Source: JBEICQ01 sp046297395 (lineage in GTDB: Bacteria > Bacteroidota > Bacteroidia > UBA4408). Taken from it: DNA of 64,000 nt. Position numbers and translations under genes: made by a program. This document shows positions 51,555 to 59,073 of this stretch, piece after piece. Location of the stretch: assembly GCA_046297395.1 (NCBI GenBank), contig JBKCNM010000095.1, positions 1-64,000 on the forward strand, read 5' to 3'. Under the pieces are notes generated by a model. It made no database searches and was not told where the DNA came from. It saw only the letters and a program-made list of their open reading frames with translations. Numbering within the stretch: position 1 is the first letter of the stretch; the number at the start of each line of letters is the position of its first letter.

Positions 51555-53993
51555 ATGAACAATAAAACAACCACTGTTTCCCCGGTTGGCGGGAGTTTGA
51601 ATGAGTCACTGCCTGCCATGGATTCCTGGCAAAGAACTCCAAACGGATTGCTGATACAGACTGCACTTGCCAATATCGAAATGACCATTTACGACCATGC
51701 AGTTATTCGAACCAATATTTTCCGAAACCATGCAAGGCCGGGAAAAGTTTCCTATGCGGTACATGCCCAACCCAAAGGAATTGCGTTCGACATCATTGAA
51801 GAATCTGACAAACTGGTAATTGACACCGGCATTTTGCGCTTGCAAATTCTTAAAAACCCTGTGCGTTTTGCATATTACAATGCGGATGGTCGATTGCTAA
51901 ATACAGATGATCCGGCTTTTGGCACTTCATGGATTGGAACAGAGGTGAGTACCTATAAGACGATGCATGCCGATGAAAAATACATTGGGATGGGCGAAAA
52001 AACCGGCAATCTCAACCGCAGAGGAAAAGCATATACTCATTGGAACACAGATAAATTCGGATATGCAGCAGATGCAGATCCTCTGTATCTCTCCACCCCG
52101 TTTTTTATTGGTTTGCGGGAAGGGCTTTGTTACGGGATTTTCATGGATAACCCGCACAAATCGGTGGTGAGTTTCGGCGCATCAAACAACCGCTTTATGT
52201 ATTACTCTGCCGCTGATGGTAACATGGATTCCTATTTTTTCGGGGGACCATCGGTGGCAGACATTATTGCCCAGTACAGTGCACTTACGGGAACCATGGA
52301 GATGCCTCCATTGTGGAGTTTGGGATTTCAGCAATGCAGGTACAGTTATTATCCGGAAACAGAACCCCTCAACGCAGCACGAACTTTCAGGGAAAAGGAT
52401 ATTCCCTGTGATGTGATTTACCTGGATATTCACTACATGGATGCTTATAAAGTTTTTACCTGGCATCCATCAAGATTTCCCGATCCTAAAAGGCTTACGG
52501 ATACATTGAAGAACCTTGGATTTAGCTTGGTGGTGATTCTGGATCCGGGAATCAAAACAGAAAAAGGATACAAGGCCTATGAGGAGGCACTCGAGCAGGA
52601 TTTGTTTGTAAAATATCCTGATGGAAATGTTTACGAAGGACAGGTATGGCCGGGATGGAGTGCATTTCCTGATTTTACCAATCCTCTTGCCCGCAGCTGG
52701 TGGGCAGAACAAATCAAGTTCCTTACCGACTCGGGAGTTGAAGGCTTTTGGAACGACATGAACGAGCCTGCAGCCTGGGGACAACATTTGCCTGATTTGA
52801 TTGAATTTAATTTTGATGGCGAAGGAGCCTCTCACCGCAAGGCGCGGAATGTTTACGGGATGCAAATGGCAAGAGCAACTTATGAAGGAGGAAAGAAACA
52901 CCTCGGGAAAAGACCATTTGTTTTAACACGGGCCGGATTCAGTGGTGTGCAGAGGTATGCAGCCGTTTGGACAGGAGACAATACAAGTTCTGATGAACAC
53001 ATGCTTGCCGGTGTTCGCCTGGTAAATGCCATGGGCCTGGCAGGTATTGCCAATGCCGGTTATGATATCGGTGGTTTTGCAGGCGAATGCAATGCCACCT
53101 TGTTTTCAAGATGGATTGCCATCGGGGCTTGTTCTCCTTTCTTTCGTTCTCATGCCATGGTAAACAGCCGCGATTCAGAACCCTGGACCTACGGCGAGGA
53201 AGCAGAGGATATTTCCAGAAATTACATCAAGTTAAGGTATAAACTCATGCCTTATTTGTATAGCACATTTTATGAAGCCTCACAAACCGGCATGCCGGTG
53301 CAGAGAAGTCTCGCCATAGATTATTACCGGGATGAGAAGATTTTTGCTTCTGCCTTTCAAAACCAATATCTCTTTGGAAGCGCTATCCTTGTATGTCCGG
53401 CCGAAAGCAACAAAGAGTATCTAAAAACTTATTTGCCGGAAGGAAAATGGTATGACTTTTTAACCGATAAAAAATTTGAAGGCAGCAGTGAACATCTTGT
53501 TGAGCTTCACCGCGAAACCCTGCCCCTCTATGTGAAAGCAGGATCAATTTTGCCCATGCAAACAGTGGTATCTAACCTCAAGATAAAGCCTGAAACTACG
53601 CTTGATATTCACCTGTATGAAGGTGCAGATGCATCCTTTACCTATTATGAAGACGATGGTGAAAGCTATGACTACCTGCAAGGAAAATATTACAAACGAA
53701 AAATCATTCATAAGCACTCGCAGCGTGAATTGTGTTTTGACGAAGCAGAGGGAAGTCTTACCAGCCACTTCAAAGAAGTGCGGATATTCTTCCATGGCTT
53801 TGCCGGTTATAAAAATTCGGTGAGGTGCAATGGTGCTGAATTGCCTATACAAATGGAACACATTTCGCACATGGAGCCCCTGAGTGATTTTGACCCATAC
53901 CACAAACCGCCCAAGGACAGGGTGGTAATCATGGATATCAATACAGTAAGGGTTCCTTTTGTCAAAGAAGCTTTTTCTCTCACCTGGGGATAA
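51555..53993 (+). CDS. Glycoside hydrolase family 31 alpha-glucosidase-type enzyme
   Basis: An 812 aa GH31 enzyme, without an obvious signal peptide, so probably cytoplasmic. Order: N-terminal beta-sandwich (DUF4968-like, residues about 30-230), the (beta/alpha)8 barrel with LDIHYMDAYKVFTW and the catalytic nucleophile in WNDMNEPAAWG, then WTGDNTSSDEHM containing the acid/base Asp, and C-terminal beta domains (DUF5110-like, YYEDDGESYDY). The FWNDMNEP motif indicates alpha-glucosidase or related specificity. It stands alone between ung and a glycosyltransferase. Confidence 0.92.
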   Translation: MNNKTTTVSPVGGSLNESLPAMDSWQRTPNGLLIQTALANIEMTIYDHAVIRTNIFRNHARPGKVSYAVHAQPKGIAFDIIEESDKLVIDTGILRLQILKNPVRFAYYNADGRLLNTDDPAFGTSWIGTEVSTYKTMHADEKYIGMGEKTGNLNRRGKAYTHWNTDKFGYAADADPLYLSTPFFIGLREGLCYGIFMDNPHKSVVSFGASNNRFMYYSAADGNMDSYFFGGPSVADIIAQYSALTGTMEMPPLWSLGFQQCRYSYYPETEPLNAARTFREKDIPCDVIYLDIHYMDAYKVFTWHPSRFPDPKRLTDTLKNLGFSLVVILDPGIKTEKGYKAYEEALEQDLFVKYPDGNVYEGQVWPGWSAFPDFTNPLARSWWAEQIKFLTDSGVEGFWNDMNEPAAWGQHLPDLIEFNFDGEGASHRKARNVYGMQMARATYEGGKKHLGKRPFVLTRAGFSGVQRYAAVWTGDNTSSDEHMLAGVRLVNAMGLAGIANAGYDIGGFAGECNATLFSRWIAIGACSPFFRSHAMVNSRDSEPWTYGEEAEDISRNYIKLRYKLMPYLYSTFYEASQTGMPVQRSLAIDYYRDEKIFASAFQNQYLFGSAILVCPAESNKEYLKTYLPEGKWYDFLTDKKFEGSSEHLVELHRETLPLYVKAGSILPMQTVVSNLKIKPETTLDIHLYEGADASFTYYEDDGESYDYLQGKYYKRKIIHKHSQRELCFDEAEGSLTSHFKEVRIFFHGFAGYKNSVRCNGAELPIQMEHISHMEPLSDFDPYHKPPKDRVVIMDINTVRVPFVKEAFSLTWG

Positions 53994-54058
53994 TCAATCA
54001 TTGCTGCTCATAGGGAAACCAAGCCGGAAGAGGGCTGCATTTAGGTATACAAATTCAT

Positions 54059-54066
54059 TACTTTTG
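54059..54066 (+). promoter_or_regulatory. Bacteroidota -7 box TACTTTTG upstream of the glycosyltransferase gene
   Basis: Exact TAnnTTTG match 46 nt before the ATG at 54113. Confidence 0.35.
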
Positions 54067-54112
54067 GAAGGAGGTTTGCTAAGTCTCCTGACTGGCTCTA
54101 TTTCCTGATGTG

Positions 54113-55258
54113 ATGAAGATATTGTTTGTCATTCCCACCTTGTCTTGCGGAGGAGCAGAAGTGCTTACATGCGGACTTGCGCTTGAACTAGTCGAAAGAG
54201 GTCACAAGGTGAAAATTCTTTGTCACCTACCTCTGCATGCAAGCCACAGCATGATTCCCGACAGAAAAAAACTCGAAGAATCGGTGGAGGTAGTGGTTTG
54301 TAAGGATACGGTTGACTTTCATTTTCTAAGGCCTACCGTTGTTCATGTTCCCACTTTAAGAAAAATACTGGATGAGTTTTGTCCCGATGTGGTACACTCC
54401 AATTTGTTTTTTTCTGAATTGTATTCCCGCTCGCTCATCCATCCCAATACCACCTATATCACACATGTGCATGACAACATGTTTCAGTTGAAGGCTGTTT
54501 CGTTGAAAACTTTCTTTTCCAAAAAACTATTGGTGTCAGCATGGGAAAGGTTTTGGATATTGAAAAAATACAAGGCTTCTCGTACGCGGTTTTTGGCAAT
54601 TTCGCCTGATGTAAGAACATTTTTGCAAGAAAATTTACCCCTCTCTCTCCACGACATCACCTATATTCCCAATGCTATTAACCTCAAGCGATTTGCAGGA
54701 AAAAAGTCAAGTTTTATGGCCGATGGAATACTCAAGATTATTTCGGTAGGCAGTTTAGTAAAGAAAAAAAACCATGCGCTTCTAATCAGTGTATCATCGC
54801 TTCTTAAAGAGCAAAGAATACCTCATCGTATAGATGTGTATGGAGAGGGGCCCCTCAGAGCCCAACTGGAAGAAGATATCTCAAAACACTCTCTGCAAAA
54901 AAGTATTTTTTTTCATGGACACAGTGGAGAAATTCCTCAAAAAATGCATGCGTCTGACCTGTATATCCATCCCGCTACTTACGAGCCATTTGGACTTGTA
55001 TTGCTGGAGGCAATGGCTTCAGGGCTTCCTGTAATCTCCCTTGATGGCTATGGCAACCGGGAGCTCATCAAGGAGGGATACAACGGATTTTTATTGCCCA
55101 ATGCTGCGACAGCTCATGAAATCAAAAACAAAATTGATTGGTTTCTTGAAGAACCTGCAAGGTTCGTTGAAATAGCTGAGCATGGACTTGGTTTTTGTCT
55201 CGACTATGGCATGCAAGTATATGCCAACAAGCTCATTGATCTGTATCGGAGAGCATAA
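54113..55258 (+). CDS. Glycosyltransferase family 4 protein
   Basis: GT-B glycosyltransferase of 381 aa. The N-terminal half opens with ILFVIPTLSCGGAEVLTCGLALELVERGHKV (GGAE motif) and the C-terminal half has the EPFGLVLLEAMASGLPVI segment with the catalytic Glu-x7-Glu. The family transfers a sugar from a nucleotide sugar to a membrane glycolipid or protein; it may serve the surface polysaccharide route seen at 6.7-12 kb but is 42 kb away. The start ATG at 54113 follows a GTG at 54110 in frame. Confidence 0.9.
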   Translation: MKILFVIPTLSCGGAEVLTCGLALELVERGHKVKILCHLPLHASHSMIPDRKKLEESVEVVVCKDTVDFHFLRPTVVHVPTLRKILDEFCPDVVHSNLFFSELYSRSLIHPNTTYITHVHDNMFQLKAVSLKTFFSKKLLVSAWERFWILKKYKASRTRFLAISPDVRTFLQENLPLSLHDITYIPNAINLKRFAGKKSSFMADGILKIISVGSLVKKKNHALLISVSSLLKEQRIPHRIDVYGEGPLRAQLEEDISKHSLQKSIFFHGHSGEIPQKMHASDLYIHPATYEPFGLVLLEAMASGLPVISLDGYGNRELIKEGYNGFLLPNAATAHEIKNKIDWFLEEPARFVEIAEHGLGFCLDYGMQVYANKLIDLYRRA

Positions 55259-55327
55259 GCTTGGGTTCTCTCTCTAATTGGCATCATCGCATAAAAATGA
55301 TTCACACAAGGTATAGAGAAATTTAAG

Positions 55328-55357
55328 AGACATTTCTTCACTCATCAGAAAATGTCT
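55328..55357. terminator. Hairpin between convergent glycosyltransferase and hydrolase genes
   Basis: AGACATTT (55328-55335) pairs perfectly with AAATGTCT (55350-55357) across a 14 base loop. No run of T follows on the plus strand; on the minus strand the 3' side is AT-rich. A weak terminator or simply a hairpin in a 128 bp gap between gene ends. Confidence 0.35.
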
Positions 55358-55387
55358 ATTCATGGATGGTACCTAACAAGTGAAAGT

Positions 55388-56578
55388 TTATTTGCTCTCG
55401 CTTTGCATCCGAACAAAGGGTAAACTGCTATCTTCTACTTGAAGAATATAAAATCCGTTTACTGCATTTTCTAAAATATAATGATTGCCTGAAGATTGGA
55501 AAATTCCTGAAGCAACCATTTGTCCGAAGAGATTAAAGATGATGTAGGGTCGTCCAATTAATTGCGCATCTACATGGGCGATTACTTTATCTGAAGTATG
55601 ATATATTGATATTTTTTTCTCTTTTTTCAGTGCTGAAGTACCACTGGAAATACATGAAAGGTCATTGTTCTGCGCAGAGGAAATACCGCTTCCTGCATTG
55701 AGCAAATCTTGAAACAAATCGCCCTGCGCACATTGTCCCTTGAGATAAAAATCGAGCCATGGATTGAGGAGAGAGAAAACTGTACTTTGTTGTGCGCTTG
55801 CACTGATGCTTGCTTGTGGTGAGCAGGATAACTGTCCCAAAGAACAATTTAGGTTATTGGATGCAAACTGGCAATGGTCTCCGCCCGTGATGCTCAAATA
55901 AGTTTTGGCGTCACTGAATAAGGAATCATACAATGGGAGCTGATGCACAGATGGTGGTGTTACACAATCATTGCTGCCGGCAAAAACCAGGCAAGGTAAA
56001 TTGCTCTCATTGTTTAAAGGCGCATAAGGCGGATTGGTAATGGCAGGAGCCATCACCGCCATGGCCGTGATGCCCGGGTTAAACTGTTTTGCCAGAAAAG
56101 AAGCACCGCCTCCCATGGAATGACCCATCACGGCAGAGGTGGAATCCACTATGCCAAAATAGGGAGATGAAGGATTTGTATTCTCCGTCTGCATGAATGA
56201 GCAGAGAAAGGCAAGATCTTGAGCAAAATTTGAATGAGAGGGAGAAAAGCCTGATTCGGTAGTCGGAAAAACCATGATGTATCCCCTGGGCACAAGATTG
56301 TTCCAGTAGATGTCGTAAGCCGACCAGGTCATCACAAATCCATGACCAAAAACAAGCAAGGGGAATTGCGCTTGCACCGGCGGAACATTATCGCCCGCAC
56401 TTGTTGCAGGATAATATACCTCGCAGGGAATGCTCCTGTTGTTGCGGTTTGCATCGGTAAAGGTGGTTTGGCGATGGCCAATAGGGTAGGGCTGAGCCAT
56501 GCTTTGGTTTGCTGCCACAATAAAAATGAGCAAACAAAACAAGTGGAGGCAATACCTCACAGATTGATTTTTTTTCAT
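55388..56578 (-). CDS. Secreted alpha/beta hydrolase with T9SS sorting domain
   Basis: A 396 aa enzyme exported through the T9SS. Signal peptide (YCLHLFCLLIFIVAANQSMAQ), a hydrolase domain of the PAF-acetylhydrolase/chlorophyllase-like group with LLVFGHGFVMTWSAYD, catalytic Ser in AVMGHSMGGGASFLA and probable His in GGDHCQFA, and a C-terminal T9SS type A domain (about the last 75 residues, IYHTSDKVIAHVDAQLIGRPYIIF). Lipase or esterase activity is inferred. The start is the ATG at 56578; the codon at 56587 is TTG. Confidence 0.88.
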   Translation of the reverse strand: MKKNQSVRYCLHLFCLLIFIVAANQSMAQPYPIGHRQTTFTDANRNNRSIPCEVYYPATSAGDNVPPVQAQFPLLVFGHGFVMTWSAYDIYWNNLVPRGYIMVFPTTESGFSPSHSNFAQDLAFLCSFMQTENTNPSSPYFGIVDSTSAVMGHSMGGGASFLAKQFNPGITAMAVMAPAITNPPYAPLNNESNLPCLVFAGSNDCVTPPSVHQLPLYDSLFSDAKTYLSITGGDHCQFASNNLNCSLGQLSCSPQASISASAQQSTVFSLLNPWLDFYLKGQCAQGDLFQDLLNAGSGISSAQNNDLSCISSGTSALKKEKKISIYHTSDKVIAHVDAQLIGRPYIIFNLFGQMVASGIFQSSGNHYILENAVNGFYILQVEDSSLPFVRMQSESK

Positions 56579-56689
56579 GTGTTTCAATAAAAAATAAAAG
56601 TAGTGTAAATTGAAATGGTAAATAAGTATGCCGCTCAGAATTATTATATTACTGATACTTACCGGTTCAATGATGAAGTGCCGGAGGAA

Positions 56690-56980
56690 TTATTTTTTAA
56701 TGAAGGAATAAGAACGCCTGAGTTCGGTGAACCAATAAAAAATAAGGAAGGGCAGTACAACAAAGGATAATTTATTGAAGGAGGCTGCAGCAGCGAAATC
56801 AAAGTGAATCAAATGCATGATGCCACGCGTCATGCCGCAACCATAACACTCCATGTCGAGCAAAAGAACGGACAGACACATGGGTGGTCCGCTGTCAAAA
56901 AAATCAGCGGGCAGAATGATTAGTACCAAGGGTACAATCAGCAGCCCGCTGAAATATAAAAGGTAGATGTTCTTTTTCAA
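56690..56980 (-). CDS. DUF2752 domain membrane protein
   Basis: A 96 aa protein with two hydrophobic segments and the diagnostic CYGCGMTRG stretch of the DUF2752 family, which contains a CxxC-like pair and a tryptic Arg; function unknown. The start appears to be TTG (56980), since no ATG lies nearby in frame. It lies 18 bp downstream of the TM2 gene on the same strand and may be cotranscribed. Confidence 0.85.
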   Translation of the reverse strand: MKKNIYLLYFSGLLIVPLVLIILPADFFDSGPPMCLSVLLLDMECYGCGMTRGIMHLIHFDFAAAASFNKLSFVVLPFLIFYWFTELRRSYSFIKK

Positions 56981-56998
56981 GAACAGAGAAGTTGCCTT

Positions 56999-57610
56999 TT
57001 AAAGTGTTTTCTCGTAACCGCCGTCTTTGGGTTTTAAATCGCCGGTGATGATGCGAATTAAATCAATCAAAGCCCATATGCCGCAACCGCCTGCTGTGAG
57101 CAACTGGATGATTCCCTCAGTGGTGTAACCCAGATAGAAACGGTGAATACCCAAAGTGCCTATGAAAAAGCAAAGTAAAAGAGCAATCAGCTGGCTTTTT
57201 CCTCCTCCATCTTTCTTTGTCATTTCCTTTGCTTTCTTGCTATTGTTTTTAACCAGGTGTTTTACTTCTTTCTTGCTCATGCCGCTGAGCAAAGAAGCCT
57301 TGCGCAAGAGGTTAAAAGATTTTGCAGAAGTCATTTTCATAGAAATGTTCTTTTCAGCAGAGGCTGTAAGAACTTCGGTAGCAGGCTTGCTTATTGCCAA
57401 AGCAGAAGGAGCAACCGACAACATGGGAGCCATGTGTGACTGCTTGTTTTGGGCATCTTTGGTTTTTACATCCGCGCGGGCAGTTGCTGTTTTGGAATTG
57501 TTCCATTCAATGTGGTAACCGGGCATATATACCCTTTTCTCCATGGTGCAAGAAGAAGTGAGTAAAGCAGCAGCTGCGCCCACCAGAAACAGTTGTTTGA
57601 GTGTTCTCAT
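56999..57610 (-). CDS. TM2 domain lipoprotein
   Basis: A 203 aa exported protein with a lipobox (LLTSSC, Cys21), a long hydrophilic stretch rich in Ala, Lys and Ser, and a C-terminal TM2 domain: two hydrophobic helices joined by a short turn, GLHRFYLG-type LGIHRFYLGYTTEG and GCGIWALIDLIRIITGDL. TM2 proteins are found near the outer or inner membrane in Bacteroidota, but with no known role. The signal peptide starts at 57610, and the frame stays open for 35 codons further upstream through the heptamer repeat, to a TTG at 57715 with an ATG at 57697. Confidence 0.85.
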   Translation of the reverse strand: MRTLKQLFLVGAAAALLTSSCTMEKRVYMPGYHIEWNNSKTATARADVKTKDAQNKQSHMAPMLSVAPSALAISKPATEVLTASAEKNISMKMTSAKSFNLLRKASLLSGMSKKEVKHLVKNNSKKAKEMTKKDGGGKSQLIALLLCFFIGTLGIHRFYLGYTTEGIIQLLTAGGCGIWALIDLIRIITGDLKPKDGGYEKTL

Positions 57611-57680
57611 TTGTTTGTTGTTTGTTGTTTGTTGTTTTGTGTTTTTTGTTTTGTGTTTGTTGTTTTGTGTTTGTTGTTTG
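57611..57680 (-). repeat. Nine tandem heptamers (TTTGTTG/TTTTGTG type) in the 5' leader of the TM2 gene
   Basis: On the plus strand the 70 bp between the start codon and 57680 divides exactly into heptamers: three TTTGTTG, then TTTTGTG, TTTTTTG, TTTTGTG, TTTGTTG, TTTTGTG, TTTGTTG, with partial units at both ends. On the transcript this is CAACAAA/CACAAAA. Unit length 7 is not a multiple of 3, so gains or losses of a unit would shift the frame of any upstream translation start. Confidence 0.9.
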
Positions 57681-57734
57681 AATATCAAGGAATGCATTTT
57701 AAAACAATCCTTCAATACTTACCAAGCACAAATC

Positions 57735-57742
57735 CAAAACTA
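57735..57742 (-). promoter_or_regulatory. Bacteroidota -7 box TAGTTTTG for the TM2 gene
   Basis: Exact TAnnTTTG match on the minus strand, about 125 nt before the TM2 start, giving a leader that would include the heptamer tract and the upstream in-frame ATG at 57697. Confidence 0.4.
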
Positions 57743-57819
57743 AAATATTCTCAAACAAAAAAATCAAAATGTTGATATTTTGTCAATAAATATTTTTGAT
57801 CCTCGCCTTCTCAACGACA

Positions 57820-59040
57820 TTATGTATTGTCTTTTAAGCCGAGCTTGAGGTTGTGCCCCAGCTTGTCCTTCTTGGTTTGCAGGTAGCCTGCATTGTGAGG
57901 ATTTGATTCGATTTCGATGGGTATATTTTCTACTATTTCCAGGCCATAACCCAATAATCCTGCCCGTTTCCGCGGATTGTTGGTGATCAGCTTTATTTTG
58001 GAAATCCCCAGATCCCTCAATATCTGCGCCCCGATGCCATAGTCCCTTTCATCCATTTTAAAACCGAGATGGGCATTTGCCTCTACGGTATCCATCCCTT
58101 CTTCTTTCAGTTTGTATGCTTTTAGTTTGTTCAGCAATCCAATGCCTCGTCCTTCCTGATTCAGATAAACAATTACGCCTCTTCCTTCTTTCTCTATCAT
58201 CTCCATGGCTTTGTGTAACTGAGGACCACAATCGCACCTGCAACTTCCAAAAATATCGCCGGTGAGGCAAGAACTATGCATGCGCACCAATACCGGCTCT
58301 CCCAGGCTCCAGCTGCCTTTGATTAGGGCAAGATGATCCTGGTCTGTATTGATTTGTTTGTATGCCTGTAGGGAAAAGTTACCCAATTGGGTGGGCATCT
58401 GCACCTGCACTTCTTTCCTGATAAAACTTTCATGCTTCAAGCGATAGGCAATCAAATCTTTGATGCTTACGATTTTCAGGCTGAATTTCAAGGCAATCTC
58501 TTTTAAATCTTCGAGTCTGGCCATGCTGCCGTCTTCATTCATGATTTCTACAATCACTCCTGCCGGTTCAAATCCTGCCAGCCTTGCCAAATCGATAGCT
58601 GCCTCGGTATGCCCGGCGCGTTTTAATACACCTAAACGCTGGGCACGCAGGGGAAATATATGCCCGGGCTTACCCAATTCTTCGGGTTTGATGTCTGGAT
58701 CTATCAATGCGAGGATGGTTTTTGCACGGTCATGTGCAGAGATGCCGGTTGTGCATCCATGTCCGATTAAATCTACAGACACCGTAAATGGCGTTTCGTA
58801 GGCTGCACTGTTTTGGTGCACCATGAGCCCGAGTCCGAGGGCATCACAACGATCTTCAATCAGGGGAGCACAAATCAATCCCCGTCCGTGAGTGGCCATA
58901 AAATTGATGATTTCCGGACTTATTGTCCTTGCCGCACAAACAAAATCTCCTTCATTTTCCCTGTCTTCATCATCCACAACAATCACAACTTTTCCTTTTT
59001 TTATTTCTTCGATGGCACTTTCAATGGTATCTAATGACAT
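57820..59040 (-). CDS. ribBA: Bifunctional 3,4-dihydroxy-2-butanone-4-phosphate synthase / GTP cyclohydrolase II
   Basis: Catalyses the two entry steps of riboflavin synthesis. RibB part, residues 1-200: VVDDEDRENEGDFVCAA, TPFTVSVD-type ETPFTVSVDLIG, TTGISAHDRAKT, RAGHTEAAIDLARLAG. RibA part, residues 205-400: VRMHSSCLTGDIFGSCRCDCGPQL with three Zn-binding cysteines, YLNQEGRGIGLLNKLKAYKLKEEG and ITNNPRKRAGLLGYG. Length 406 aa. No FMN riboswitch is visible in the 33 bp upstream gap. Confidence 0.97.
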   Translation of the reverse strand: MSLDTIESAIEEIKKGKVVIVVDDEDRENEGDFVCAARTISPEIINFMATHGRGLICAPLIEDRCDALGLGLMVHQNSAAYETPFTVSVDLIGHGCTTGISAHDRAKTILALIDPDIKPEELGKPGHIFPLRAQRLGVLKRAGHTEAAIDLARLAGFEPAGVIVEIMNEDGSMARLEDLKEIALKFSLKIVSIKDLIAYRLKHESFIRKEVQVQMPTQLGNFSLQAYKQINTDQDHLALIKGSWSLGEPVLVRMHSSCLTGDIFGSCRCDCGPQLHKAMEMIEKEGRGVIVYLNQEGRGIGLLNKLKAYKLKEEGMDTVEANAHLGFKMDERDYGIGAQILRDLGISKIKLITNNPRKRAGLLGYGLEIVENIPIEIESNPHNAGYLQTKKDKLGHNLKLGLKDNT

Positions 59041-59073
59041 ATGTCTTTTTTTTAATTGATGTGGTATGCTGGA

